34,778 nucleotides of DNA from Arthrobacter sp. Leaf69 (GTDB lineage Bacteria > Actinomycetota > Actinomycetes > Actinomycetales > Micrococcaceae), in assembly GCF_001422645.1 (NCBI RefSeq), contig NZ_LMLR01000013.1:351699-386476 (forward strand). Direction: 5' to 3'. The notes under the pieces are model-generated. The model worked only from the letters and a program-made list of their open reading frames with translations, was not told the origin of the DNA and made no database searches. The stretch's first letter is position 1; every line of letters starts with the position of its first letter. This document shows, in pieces, positions 15,625-26,399 of the stretch. The translations under genes and the position numbers were made by a program.

Positions 15625-16659
15625 TTAGCCCGTTGTCTCCCTGACTTGAAGGATGTGGGGGAGCACTATGCGCTCGGGGGGCCCGTCGTATCCCTGGATT
15701 CTGCGGAGCAGCAGTTCGAAGCCGCGCCGTCCCATCATTTCGCGGGGGACCGTCACTGTGGTCAGCTGCAGCGGGCCGGCGCTGGAGAAGCTCATGTCGT
15801 CGAATCCGGCGACCGCCAAATCCTCCGGCACCCGGAGCCCCCGTTCCCGGCAGACGTCGAGGACGCCCACCGCGATCATGTCGTTGCCGCACAACACGGC
15901 CTCAACCTGCTGCCCGGCGCTCAAGAGCGTCCGGGCCCGGGCGGCCCCGGATTCCCGGGTCAGCGCACCCCAGAGCCCGTCCTCGTTCACAACGGTCGCG
16001 CCCTCCATCGCCAGGCCTTCCCGGAAGCCCCGCTCACGGTCTCGGGAAACACTGGACGCGCCGGCGCCGCCGAGCACCGCGACCCTTTTTCGACCTGTCC
16101 CTGCCACATGTTGTGCCAGCTCCCGGGCCGCAGCCAGATTGTCGACTACTACCGAATCGGCAGCAGCTCCCTCGAGCACTCGGTGCAACTGCACGAAGGG
16201 AACACCGCGTCGGGTGAGGCTTTCAAGCAAGTCGCGGTCCTGATCGGCTACAGAAGTGAAGAGCAGGCCGGCTGAATTCCGGTCAAGCTGTGCCATTGCC
16301 GCTTCGGTCTGTCGCTCCCCATTAATGCCGACGTTGGAGACGAATACCTCGAAGCCCTCCAGAGTGGCCGCGGCGATCACTCCGCTGGCAAGATCAGGGT
16401 AAAACGGGTTTGCTATGTCGGCGAAAAGCAGGCCGACGGCATCTGTCCGCCCGCGGCGCAATTGCTGGGCTACTTTGTTGGGGCGGTACCCCAGGTCTTC
16501 CGCAGCAGTGAGGACACGATCACGTAAATCCTCACTAACCCCGGGCCGCCCGCTCATTGCATAGGACACTGACGCGGATGAAACACCCACCCGCTGTGCA
16601 ACGTCGCGGATGGTGACTCGCACGCTCTTATCTGGGCCTGAACGCTCTTCCGTCACCAT
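15625..16659 (-). CDS. LacI-family transcriptional regulator
   Basis: 344 aa. The N-terminal helix-turn-helix and hinge are canonical: VTIRDVAQRVGVSSASVSYA, MSGRPGVSEDLRDRVLTAAE, DLGYRPNKVAQQLRRGRT. The rest is a periplasmic-binding-protein-like ligand domain (VGLLFADIANPFYPDLASGV; AVAGFDDMSFSSAGPLQLTT). It is divergent neither in place nor direction: it is the first gene before the cupin-ADH-transporter-SDR genes on the same strand, with two operator-like sites in the gap after it. Likely role: sugar- or acid-responsive repressor of this operon. Confidence 0.9.
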   Translation of the reverse strand: MVTEERSGPDKSVRVTIRDVAQRVGVSSASVSYAMSGRPGVSEDLRDRVLTAAEDLGYRPNKVAQQLRRGRTDAVGLLFADIANPFYPDLASGVIAAATLEGFEVFVSNVGINGERQTEAAMAQLDRNSAGLLFTSVADQDRDLLESLTRRGVPFVQLHRVLEGAAADSVVVDNLAAARELAQHVAGTGRKRVAVLGGAGASSVSRDRERGFREGLAMEGATVVNEDGLWGALTRESGAARARTLLSAGQQVEAVLCGNDMIAVGVLDVCRERGLRVPEDLAVAGFDDMSFSSAGPLQLTTVTVPREMMGRRGFELLLRRIQGYDGPPERIVLPHILQVRETTG

Positions 16660-16667
16660 AAACGAAA

Positions 16668-16682
16668 GCTTATCCGTTTAAG
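16668..16682. promoter_or_regulatory. Possible autoregulatory LacI site
   Basis: CTTAAACGGATAAGC (read on the minus strand) lies just upstream of the LacI start and loosely matches the paired sites at 15493 and 15533 (9 of 14 bases to CTTAATCGATTCAG). The gap from here to 17196 holds no gene I can support. Confidence 0.25.
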
Positions 16683-17196
16683 AAGATTCGAGCGTCGCGC
16701 TTTCTCCTTCGGCCGCGCTTAGCCATTTAGCCGTTTCTCATGAGGTGAGCGCCGATGCGGCTTTCCTCTCCACGGAAGCCGGCCACCTGCTAGCCCGTTG
16801 CCGAGTTAGGACTCCGCGTACAACAAATCGTCGGCTGCCATCTCATCAAAGAATCCCCCTGCGGCAAGCCCTGGGCGCGGACCTCCTGGGCGACCGGTGG
16901 GCCCACAAACTCAGCCGCACCCTGGCGGCGGCGAGCACTCACTCGAGGAAGACGGCGGACTCTCGTGTCGCTGGCGGACGTGTTTCGTTTAATCCAAAGG
17001 ACCCCTCTGGCGGCTCGCGGAAGTGGGGCTGGAGGTAACCGCTAGGACTTACTTTCGGGCTTCCTCCGACCCTCCGGATGGAAGCAGCAGGGGCTGGAAG
17101 GCCAGTAGTTGGTCGATCTTGGAGGCGTGGACATCGTGCTGCTATCCATTCCTGCATGGGCAGGTGGGGCACGTCGTCGCTCACGACGTCGAACAC

Positions 17197-17228
17197 GTCA
17201 GCCCGACCCTTTATTGGATCGGGCTGAC
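17197..17228. terminator. Hairpin terminator
   Basis: Ten-base arms GTCAGCCCGA and TCGGGCTGAC around a 12-nt loop. It lies about 55 bp beyond the esterase stop on the minus strand. A second hairpin, GGGCGCC / GGCGCCC, sits closer at 17254-17272. Neither has a clear T-run on the minus strand. Confidence 0.5.
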
Positions 17229-17281
17229 GATCTGGGGTTGCTCATCTTGCGGGGCGCCTCAACGGCGCCCGGTTGAGGTCC

Positions 17282-18208
17282 CTACCGGGCGGGCAGCGCC
17301 TCGAGCAGGAACCGGGCCGCGTCGTCGAGGGCCTTGCGCCCCTCGGGGAGCCGGTCTTGGTGCATGTGCCAGACGTGGAACATCTCGGGCCAGACGTCCA
17401 GGCTCACTCGCACGCGATTCTCGGCTAGGTGCCCGGCCAGCCGGACTGCGTCGCTGAGCATGAGTTCATTCTCCCCGATTGTGACCAGGATCGGGGGCAG
17501 TCCGCGGACGTCGGCGAAGACCGGGGATGCGTCCGGGTCATTCGGCAGTGCCCCGCCTAGGAAGCTGCGTGCCAGCAGGTCCAGGACGGCCTTGCTGTTC
17601 AGCGGGTCGAGGCCTTCCCGGTTGGTCATCGACGCGCCTGTGTGCTCCAGGTTCGCCCAGGGTGACAGGGCAACCCCGGCTGCCGGCAGCGGCAACCCCA
17701 GATTGCGAGCCTTGATCATCACCGTGACTGTCATGGCGCCGCCGGCCGAATCACCGGCGACCATCAGACGCTTCGGGTCCTGACCCTGCTCCAGCAGCCA
17801 ACGGTACGCGTCGACGGTGTCGTTGATCGGCGTGGGGAAGGGGTGTTCCGGAGCCAGCCGGTAGTGCGGCAGGAACACCCGGGCGTTTAGTCGAACTGCA
17901 AAGTTTCCGGCGAGGCCGTGGTAGCCCGCCGGGCTGCCGACGATGTAAGCACCGCCGTGGATGTAGAAAAGGGCCCGGTTGTCCTCCACGGTCTCGGGCG
18001 TCACCACGATCCCTGGGATCCCTCCCATGTCCACCTCTTCGATGGTGACCCCTTCCGGGGTGGGATGGGCGGCCAGCATCGCGTCGTATGCGGTGCGCAG
18101 TTCATCGAGGGTCGTGTCCGACGGTTCTCCGCGGAGCAGTGGGGGAAGGGCGGCCAGGCTGGAGCTCCAGTTGTGAACAGCGGTGGAAACCTCTGTGGTG
18201 ATAGGCAT
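17282..18208 (-). CDS. Alpha/beta hydrolase, HSL-type esterase
   Basis: 308 aa from ATG at 18208 (AAAGGAA upstream). The hormone-sensitive-lipase family signs are the oxyanion motif YIHGGAYIVGSPAGYHGLAG and the nucleophile elbow GDSAGG, with YRLAPEHPFPTPINDT between them. The His of the triad is in FHVWHMH near the C-terminus. The acid position, usually Asp in a D-P-L-x-D motif, falls in GENELMLSD and may be Glu or the following Asp. No signal peptide: a cytoplasmic carboxylesterase. It is transcribed away from the ArsR-type regulator, sharing an 86-bp promoter region. Confidence 0.87.
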   Translation of the reverse strand: MPITTEVSTAVHNWSSSLAALPPLLRGEPSDTTLDELRTAYDAMLAAHPTPEGVTIEEVDMGGIPGIVVTPETVEDNRALFYIHGGAYIVGSPAGYHGLAGNFAVRLNARVFLPHYRLAPEHPFPTPINDTVDAYRWLLEQGQDPKRLMVAGDSAGGAMTVTVMIKARNLGLPLPAAGVALSPWANLEHTGASMTNREGLDPLNSKAVLDLLARSFLGGALPNDPDASPVFADVRGLPPILVTIGENELMLSDAVRLAGHLAENRVRVSLDVWPEMFHVWHMHQDRLPEGRKALDDAARFLLEALPAR

Positions 18209-18251
18209 GTTCGTTCCTTTCGAGGGGGTTGGTTTAAGTTTTAGCACATTC

Positions 18252-18274
18252 ATCGGTAAATTACGATATAACGA
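18252..18274. promoter_or_regulatory. AT-rich dyad in the esterase/ArsR divergent promoter
   Basis: ATCGGTAAATTACGATATAACGAT contains inverted parts (ATCG...CGAT; GTAA-TTAC) in an otherwise GC-rich region between the divergent starts. It is a fair candidate for binding by the ArsR-type protein, giving control of both genes. Confidence 0.4.
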
Positions 18275-18294
18275 TCTTGGGGTAGCCTTATGGA

Positions 18295-18633
18295 GTGCCT
18301 ACAGATGAGAACCCCGGAACCCAGCTCCAGCAGGATGAGCTGCTTGCAGCATTGCGCGCGCTCTCTAACCCACACCGCCTGGCGATTTTGCAGTGGCTCC
18401 GCGACCCCGTGAAGAATTTCGAAGAACAGAAAGTCGACGCCACACGTTACGGGGTGTGCGTCTCGAGCATCAGGAAGCGTTGCGAGGTCTCCCAGTCCAC
18501 CGCCTCGCAGTTCATGGCTACCCTCGCAGACGCGGACCTCGTGCAGACCACCCGCATTGGACAGTGGACGTACTTCGCCCGCAACGAGGCGGCCATCGAC
18601 CGGTTCCGGTCCTCCGTGGCCACGTCCCTCTAA
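18295..18633 (+). CDS. ArsR-family transcriptional regulator
   Basis: 112 aa from GTG at 18295. The ArsR winged helix is evident: LLAALRALSNPHRLAILQWL, the recognition helix SQSTASQFMATLADADLVQT and the wing TRIGQWTYFARNEAAIDRF. Two Cys (GVCVSSIRKRCEVS) precede the recognition helix, but the classic metal motif ELCVCDL is absent, so the signal may be redox or a metabolite rather than a metal. It is divergent from the esterase and probably controls it. Confidence 0.85.
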   Translation: MPTDENPGTQLQQDELLAALRALSNPHRLAILQWLRDPVKNFEEQKVDATRYGVCVSSIRKRCEVSQSTASQFMATLADADLVQTTRIGQWTYFARNEAAIDRFRSSVATSL

Positions 18634-18665
18634 GCCTTCCCGACCTCCTGTCGCGGGAAAAGTGA

Positions 18666-19073
18666 GTGAAGGCAATAAGCTTGCCCGGCATCCCAGCCCA
18701 GGAATCCGGCATCGCGTCAGCGCAACTGAACTCCGCCCAGCAGATCGGCGTCGCCCTTGGCGTTGCAGTGCTCACCACAATCTCCGTAAGCATCACCGAA
18801 TACAGGCTCCCCGACGCACTGACAGCGCTGTACACCTCACGCGCCTCTAGAGACGCTGCAGCAAACGCAACAGCCAGCGCTGCACTCACGAGTGGCTACA
18901 CGACGGCGCTTTTCATCGCGGCCATCCTTCTCGGGGCATCGGCGCTTATAACCGCGCTGATCATCAACGCCGGCCGCCAAAAGGAAACCACCCAAGCGGC
19001 CACTCCCGAGGCAAGCCCTAAAAGCAAACAGCCAGTTACGCAAACCTCCACCGGCGGGATGCGCAAGGAATAG
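18666..19073 (+). pseudogene. C-terminal remnant of a DHA2 (EmrB/QacA) efflux transporter
   Basis: 135 codons that match only the last part of a 14-helix DHA2 multidrug transporter: GIPAQESGIASAQLNSAQQI, GVALGVAVLTTISVS, then a loop, SGYTTALFIAAILLGASALI and a hydrophilic tail. Full members have about 470-520 residues, so some 350 are gone. It follows the ArsR gene by 32 bp; the deletion joined the two. Confidence 0.7.
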
Positions 19074-19331
19074 GGCACGGCAGGGATCGGTCTCACAAAC
19101 GATCGATTACTGAGACCGTCGGGCGGTTTTCAGGGCGGGTCAGGACTGTCGAGCTAATGAGACGCGGCAAATTGTCCTCGCGGGAACGTTGCGGGTCTCC
19201 TTTCGCCGACGTAGCCTCGGCCAGGTGAACGGCGAAGGAAAGCCCATGTCGGCGTCGAACGGCCGAGCGAAGAGAAGCAGGGGCGCGGCTTTCCTGCCGA
19301 TCGGATCGTTTTCGTTGCCGTTGCGATCGCA

Positions 19332-19457
19332 ATGATATTTCTGGGAACCACGGCCTGGATGGCGTTGTTCACGATGGGCATCACGTTCCTCATCCTCGGG
19401 ATGCAGAAGCCCGCAGACAACGATGAGGGCCCATCCAGCGAGTCTTCACGAGACTGA
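19332..19457 (+). pseudogene. Membrane-peptide tail (C-terminal fragment)
   Basis: From ATG at 19332 the frame reads MIFLGTTAWMALFTMGITFL, ILGMQKPADNDEGPSSESSRD. The same frame is open further upstream (FPADRIVFVAVAIA), giving a full membrane helix, but no start codon is found there before a TAG near 19210. It is probably the end of a small or larger membrane protein whose beginning was lost. Confidence 0.4.
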
Positions 19458-19567
19458 CAGCGACCCCATTGTCGCGCTGAATACCTTTGTGTCCCTGTTT
19501 CTGGGGAAAGGGACGGGGTCAGGCGGCCTGTGAACGCCGCCTCGGAGCGCATGCTCCCGGCACATAG

Positions 19568-19593
19568 GAAAGCCCCTCGACTGAGGGGCTTTC
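19568..19593. terminator. Perfect hairpin, bidirectional terminator
   Basis: Arms GAAAGCCCCTC and GAGGGGCTTTC (11 bp) with loop GACT. It lies downstream of the membrane-peptide frame on the plus strand and beyond the IS21 relic on the minus strand. The A/T-rich outer pairs give a short T tract on either strand. Confidence 0.65.
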
Positions 19594-19798
19594 GCGGATG
19601 AAACAGTGGGTTGGTGGTGTTGGTCAGCGGTGATGTGCGCCCCCTTCCCGGACTTCGTGTCCGTCTGCCTGCATTTGATACCGAAAGATTTTAATAGCTG
19701 ATCCGCGGATCGTCCAGCCGCAGTGCGGCGTGTCTTCCGGCACGGGATCGCCGCCCAGCTTCGGGGCCTCCCCGGCGGGAGTTCTTCGCTCAGGTGGT

Positions 19799-19932
19799 TC
19801 AGCCGGAGGCCAGTGCCTGCCGAACGGTTCTTCGGGAGACTCGGTACTCTCTGGCATGGCAGCGGATGGATAAGCCCTAACCCTGGCATCCCGGCGGATC
19901 CTCGCGAATAGCTCCACTCTCGACTCCATCAC
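19799..19932 (-). pseudogene. IS21-family transposase (istA) N-terminal relic
   Basis: From ATG at 19932 the frame reads MMESRVELFARIRRDARV; then the next frame continues GLSIRCHAREYRVSRRTVRQ, ALASG and stops at 19799. Joined, these match the N-terminal DNA-binding region of IS21 IstA (usual RVELFEAIRRD.RVEGLSIRALA...V.RRTVRQALASA). A single frameshift separates the halves and nothing of the DDE domain remains. The IS terminal repeats lie just upstream at 19977-20067. Confidence 0.75.
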
Positions 19933-19976
19933 TGCCTTACACCGTTGGGAAAAGCTCTGATGGAATCAACCGTGGG

Positions 19977-20067
19977 GTGGGCGCAACTGAAACTGCGATT
20001 CATCAACCGGCGAGCCGCGAAGTGGGCCCAACTCAGACTGCAAAACCGGTCCCCACTCAAACTGCCA
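19977..20067 (-). mobile_element. IS21-type terminal repeats (left end)
   Basis: Read on the minus strand, three related repeats of about 20 bp occur: TGGCAGTTTGAGTGGGGACC ending at 20067, TGCAGTCTGAGTTGGGCCCA (near 20021-20041) and CGCAGTTTCAGTTGCGCCCA (19978-19997). Multiple terminal repeats in front of istA are the hallmark of IS21 ends. The element tip is about 20067, some 50 bp from the second tRNA-end module. The right end is missing. Confidence 0.7.
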
Positions 20068-20214
20068 TAGTCACCGCCGTCTAAGCAGCCCGGCTGTGGC
20101 CGAACCGGGCAAAGAGAGGGTGTGCACAATGTGCACACCCTGGGCTTCGGATTGGGTCGTACTGCTGTCGGACTGGCCCGGATTGGCGATGTTTGCGGGG
20201 AAGTGGCGGAATTT

Positions 20215-20278
20215 CAAGGGCTGGAACCCGGTTCGAGTCCCACCTCGGGCACGTGTTTTCCCTGTTCAGGGGCTTGTG
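20215..20278 (+). other. Candidate attachment-site core (attR-like)
   Basis: Identical over 64 bp to 950-1013. It carries the same tRNA T-loop/acceptor segment. With its partner it brackets 19.3 kb of accessory genes and relics. Confidence 0.55.
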
Positions 20279-20308
20279 GGCCTCTGAGTGTGTACAAATC
20301 TCCTTTTG

Positions 20309-20331
20309 TGGGCCCCTACGGGCCCATTTTT
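20309..20331 (+). terminator. Rho-independent terminator
   Basis: TGGGCCC, loop CTAC, GGGCCCA, then TTTTT. The equivalent of 1046-1068, with loop and outer pair changed but pairing kept. Confidence 0.72.
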
Positions 20332-20434
20332 GTTAGTGGCGGCTGGTCTGGCGGCTCCTTCTCTTGGCTTAGACAGCGGTGTTGCTGCTCACTCCTTCAT
20401 GGCCGGGAGCGCTCGGAACTGCATGACCTGCTGA

Positions 20435-20693
20435 GAGGTGCGATCAGACCCTGAAGGTCGTCCCTGTGGACAGCCGGAACACCTGGGAAACTTGGAACTG
20501 TCGCGATTCTCCAAACCGAGCGGGACAGTTTTGCGGGCGGGATATGCGCGAATCCGGGTTTTCAGTATCTGTATCGGATTTCTCGCAGCGGGGGAGTGCC
20601 CGGAAGGTGTTGCGGTGGGGGACCGGCTTACGGGCGGTGGGTCCAGGGTCCGTCGCTGTGCGTGAGGGCTTGGCAACTACATGGGATTTGTGA
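20435..20693. other. Stretch without a supportable gene
   Basis: Open frames exist on both strands but none has protein-like composition or a good start. I see no clear hairpin or element end. It is the 5' flank of the gene at 20694. Confidence 0.35.
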
Positions 20694-21002
20694 ATGAGTC
20701 GCAATCAGCACAACGTGGAAGTTTTCCGAGACGAGATAATCGCCGCAGCCGCAGAGCTACGTGCTGTGGCCCGCGCAGAACAGGACAAGCAGCGAATAGA
20801 AGTTGCCGACTGGCTCGACGAACAGTTCATCGGTATCTCAGACCCGCGCGATCTGCATGAAGCAACGCGGAATGCTCTTACCTTGTACCAAGGCGGCATG
20901 GGGTCGTTCCAGGATGTCGGTAACGGGGCCTCGTCGCACGCGGTCAGTCGGCTGCGTAGTGCGCTGGTGAGTGGGCTCGATGCTGGCGTTCGCGACTCGT
21001 GA
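20694..21002 (+). CDS. Uncharacterised protein, 102 aa (possibly DUF6966-like)
   Basis: ATG or GTG start near 20694 (TGAATGAGTCGC context). It is mostly helical: FRDEIIAAAAELRAVARAEQ, DKQRIEVADWLDEQ, then TLYQGGMGSFQDV, a Gly-Gly-Met-Gly-Ser turn I associate, with reservation, with the DUF6966 family of small bacterial proteins. No signal peptide or membrane segment. It is the first gene right of the att-like module. Function unknown. Confidence 0.6.
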   Translation: MSRNQHNVEVFRDEIIAAAAELRAVARAEQDKQRIEVADWLDEQFIGISDPRDLHEATRNALTLYQGGMGSFQDVGNGASSHAVSRLRSALVSGLDAGVRDS

Positions 21003-21052
21003 ACGTGCTCGTGGCGGCTCAGTAGCGTCCGGTGAAGGGATCCTCGAACGGG

Positions 21053-21442
21053 TCACTCCGGTGGTCCCTTTGCGCCCGGGGCGCCCGGCTCTGCCGTGCG
21101 GTCAAGGAACCTGCCAGCCCGCTGGAAGTCCCGGACAACGTGCATCAGCCCAATCACCAAGATAGCCACGCCAGCCGCCATGAGCCAGGAGAGGAACCCG
21201 GCTCCGCGTATGACCTGGGGAATGAATATGAGCGGCAGCACGGGCAGCAAGATGAGCTGTGTGGCGAGATTTTTTCGCAGTTGCACGGCCGCGGCCCGCG
21301 AGACGACAATGTGATCCGGGTCAACGGGTGTCTTCCCGAGAATCTGGCGCCGGATGTCTTTACGCTCTTCGTCGTCCAGCGAGAGCAGCACGTCGATCCT
21401 GCCCATCTCCGCTGCGGGCGCGATCTTGTTGGCGTTGGGCAC
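21053..21442 (-). CDS. Two-helix membrane protein, uncharacterised
   Basis: About 129 aa from GTG at 21442, or 117 aa from ATG at 21406; neither has a convincing ribosome site, and the frame is open further to 21550. The N-terminal part is soluble (IDVLLSLDDEERKDIRRQIL), followed by two hydrophobic segments (LILLPVLPLIFIPQVI; WLMAAGVAILVIGLMHVV) with a short loop, and a hydrophilic tail. It is probably an inner-membrane protein. The start is uncertain and the family is not recognised. It points away from the glycine cluster promoter. Confidence 0.55.
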   Translation of the reverse strand: MPNANKIAPAAEMGRIDVLLSLDDEERKDIRRQILGKTPVDPDHIVVSRAAAVQLRKNLATQLILLPVLPLIFIPQVIRGAGFLSWLMAAGVAILVIGLMHVVRDFQRAGRFLDRTAEPGAPGAKGPPE

Positions 21443-21624
21443 CGCCGAATGAATCCACGGGCTGAAGGCCCATGGCGGTGAATGCCAGGGCGCCCGGTGG
21501 ATCCACGAGGTGCTTCCAGCGGCTGGCGAGGGTGCGGGAGGCGATGCCATTTCTCTGACGTGGCCAGCAATTCCCTAGTGGCGGTTCACCGCAGCTCGGC
21601 AAAAGACACATTCGGAGTCGGTTC

Positions 21625-21654
21625 TTGCGTCCCTGTCCGAGCAAAGGCTAAAGT
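21625..21654 (+). promoter_or_regulatory. Promoter of the glycine cluster
   Basis: TTGCGT at 21625-21630, an 18-nt spacer and TAAAGT at 21649-21654. It places the transcript start near 21661, just ahead of the riboswitch. Confidence 0.5.
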
Positions 21655-21695
21655 GTGAGGCGTGTCACCAACCAAGTGACATGTGCTTATGATCT

Positions 21696-21887
21696 GCGGC
21701 GGGAGAGTCCTGCCGGTACGTTCTGCAGGCGCCGTAGGAGCAAATCCTCCCCAGGAATCTCTCAGGCCCACGTACCGCCGCGGCAAGGCAACTCTGGAAA
21801 GCAGTCCGGATATTCGGACTCACCGACGGTGCAAGGGTCACCCTGCTAACAGCAGGGGGCGCGGAAACTCTCAGGTCCAATACAGAG
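21696..21887 (+). ncRNA. Tandem glycine riboswitch
   Basis: Two aptamers of the gcvT motif lie in series. Aptamer 1 (21696-21781): GCGGC pairs with GCCGC, with GGGAGAGT, GGCGCCGTAGGAGCAA and GGAATCTCTCAGGC. Aptamer 2 (21792-21887): CTCTG pairs with CAGAG, with the matching CACCGACGGTGCAAG, GGGGGCGC and GGAAACTCTCAGGT. Tandem aptamers bind glycine and switch on glycine-degradation genes. A strong GGGGAGGA follows aptamer 2 directly (21889-21896), which points to translational control of what follows. Confidence 0.93.
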
Positions 21888-21906
21888 CGGGGAGGAACCC
21901 AAATCA

Positions 21907-21933
21907 ATGTGGCGCACCCAATGCGCCACCTGA
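21907..21933 (+). other. Leader peptide frame after the riboswitch (MWRTQCAT)
   Basis: ATG at 21907 lies about 10 bases after GGGGAGGA and reads eight codons to TGA at 21931-21933. Inside it is a perfect 8-bp hairpin (GTGGCGCA / TGCGCCAC, 21909-21929). gcvP starts 17 bp further on with its own GGAG (21939-21942). The riboswitch may act on this frame, with gcvP read by coupling. It could also be chance. Confidence 0.4.
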
Positions 21934-21949
21934 ATTATGGAGTTCCTTC

Positions 21950-24802
<2,853 letters not shown>

Positions 24803-24812
24803 GGATCCCGAC

Positions 24813-25940
24813 ATGTCTGAGAAGTACACGGCTCTCTACGAAGAGCACAAGCAACTCGGCGCCTCCTTCACCGATTTCGGTGGCTGGCAGATGCCCCTGA
24901 AGTACAGCTCCGAGCTGGCCGAACACCACGCCGTCCGCAACGCCGCTGGCCTGTTCGACCTCTCGCACATGGGTGAAGTGTGGGTGACCGGCCCCGACGC
25001 CGCAGCCTTCCTCGACTACGCCCTGGTAGGCAAGCTCTCCGCCATTGCCGATGGCAAAGCCAAGTACTCACTCATCTGCAACGCCGACGGCGGCATCGTC
25101 GATGACCTCATCACCTACCGTTTCGGTGACGAGAAGTACCTGGTGGTCCCCAACGCGGGCAACGCACCCACCGTCGCTGCTGCCTTGGCAGAACGGGCCC
25201 GTTCCGGCAAAGTCGGTGGCTTCGACGTCATTGTCGGGGACGTCTCCGCGGAGATGTCCCTCGTAGCCGTGCAGGGTCCCAAGGCTGAGGCCATCCTGCT
25301 CAAGCTGACTGATGAGGCCCAGCACGCGCTTGTCACCGACCTGAAGTATTACGCGTTCAACGAGCTCACCGTGGCCGGCCACGACGTCATTCTGGCGCGC
25401 ACCGGTTATACCGGCGAGGACGGCTTCGAGCTCTTTGTAGCCAACAACGCCGCTGCCCCCTTGTGGGCATCCGTCGCCGAAGCGGGGGCTGAGTTCGGCA
25501 TTGTCCCGTGCGGCCTCGCCTCACGCGACTCTCTCCGCCTCGAGGCCGGCATGCCGCTGTACGGCAACGAGCTGTCCCTCGAGCGCTCACCGTTCGACGC
25601 CGGTCTGGGCCCCGTTGTGGCACTCAAGAGCAAGGAAGGCGACTTCGTGGGCCGCTCCGCCCTGGAAGCAGACAGGGAGGCCGGTTCAAAGCGCAAGCTG
25701 GTCGGCTTGAAGGGTCTCGGCCGCCGTGCCGGCCGTGGCGGCTACCCAGTCCTGAAGGACGGCAACGTGGTTGGAGAAGTCACCTCCGGCCAGCCCAGCC
25801 CGACCCTGGGCTACCCGGTCGCCATGGCTTACGTCGACGTCGAGTTCACCGAACTGGGCACCGCCCTGGACATCGACCTGCGCGGCAAAGCAGAACCCTT
25901 CGAAGTCGTCGCTCTGCCGTTCTACAAGCGACAGAAGTAA
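24813..25940 (+). CDS. gcvT: Aminomethyltransferase, T-protein
   Basis: 375 aa from ATG at 24813 (AAGGA 8-12 bases before; in-frame codons upstream lack a site). T-protein moves the methylene group from aminomethyl-lipoyl-GcvH to tetrahydrofolate and frees ammonia. Family signs: FTDFGGWQMPLKYSSELAEH, GLFDLSHMGEVWVTGPDAAA, and the folate-binding region ARTGYTGEDGFELFV, CGLASRDSLRLEAGMPLYGN. Complete in length. Next is gcvH after 75 bp. Confidence 0.97.
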   Translation: MSEKYTALYEEHKQLGASFTDFGGWQMPLKYSSELAEHHAVRNAAGLFDLSHMGEVWVTGPDAAAFLDYALVGKLSAIADGKAKYSLICNADGGIVDDLITYRFGDEKYLVVPNAGNAPTVAAALAERARSGKVGGFDVIVGDVSAEMSLVAVQGPKAEAILLKLTDEAQHALVTDLKYYAFNELTVAGHDVILARTGYTGEDGFELFVANNAAAPLWASVAEAGAEFGIVPCGLASRDSLRLEAGMPLYGNELSLERSPFDAGLGPVVALKSKEGDFVGRSALEADREAGSKRKLVGLKGLGRRAGRGGYPVLKDGNVVGEVTSGQPSPTLGYPVAMAYVDVEFTELGTALDIDLRGKAEPFEVVALPFYKRQK

Positions 25941-26015
25941 AGACCTCACTGAGTCCGGGACCACCTCTCCCACGCCCTCTCACCATCGCACTCCAAAACT
26001 TAAGGAAACACACAA

Positions 26016-26399
26016 ATGGCCAAGGTTGCCGCTGAACTGAAATACTCCGCCGAGCACGAGTGGATCGCCATTGATGGCTCTGGTCCGTCCGTAATCGGTG
26101 TGTCCGCTGTTGCCGCCGAGGCCCTGGGCGACATCGTCTACGTGGACCTGCCCGAGGTTGGCTCCACCGTGACCGCGGGGGAGACCTGCGGTGAGATCGA
26201 GTCCACCAAGTCCGTCTCGGACCTGTACTCCCCGGTCACCGGCGAGGTTACGGAAGTCAATGACGGCGTCGTCAGCGATCCGGCAGTGATCAACTCGGAC
26301 CCGTACGGTGCCGGCTGGCTCTTCAAGGTCACCGTGACCGAAGAGGGCCCGCTACTGTCGGCCGAGGAGTACGCGTCCAAGAACGGTGGCGAACTGTGA
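26016..26399 (+). CDS. gcvH: Glycine cleavage system H-protein
   Basis: 127 aa from ATG at 26016 with AAGGAA upstream. The lipoyl carrier has Lys65 in [15 protein letters not shown], and the usual YSAEHEWI start, VYVDLPEVG and [12 protein letters not shown]. It shuttles the aminomethyl group between GcvP, GcvT and the L-protein. Its lipoate would come from LipA; the lipA of this cluster is damaged. The stop overlaps the GTG start of glyA (GTGA), so the two are translationally coupled. Confidence 0.97.
   Translation: MAKVAAELKYSAEHEWIAIDGSGPSVIGVSAVAAEALGDIVYVDLPEVGSTVTAGETCGEIESTKSVSDLYSPVTGEVTEVNDGVVSDPAVINSDPYGAGWLFKVTVTEEGPLLSAEEYASKNGGEL

Larger units (their letters stand above)
20110..20434 (+). 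repeat. tRNA-3'-end module, copy 2 (att-like, right)
   Basis: It is homologous to 845-1177. The dyad at 20118-20140 has arms GTGTGCAC / GTGCACAC, where the first copy has GTGTGGAC / GTCCACAC, so a base change in one arm is matched in the other. The 64-bp core follows at 20215-20278, then the terminator at 20309-20331. The tail to 20434 also matches copy 1 (CTTCATGGC.CGGAG, AACTGCATGAC). Confidence 0.7.

Noticed and set aside
16745..17196. Genes in the LacI-esterase gap on either strand
   Set aside because: The frames (16745-17038 plus, 16939-17196 minus) have no domain, poor starts and mutually antisense composition.
21683..21949. An N-terminal extension of GcvP through the riboswitch region
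   Set aside because: The translated leader is aptamer sequence, GcvP homologues begin at the 21950 start, and a ribosome site is present there.
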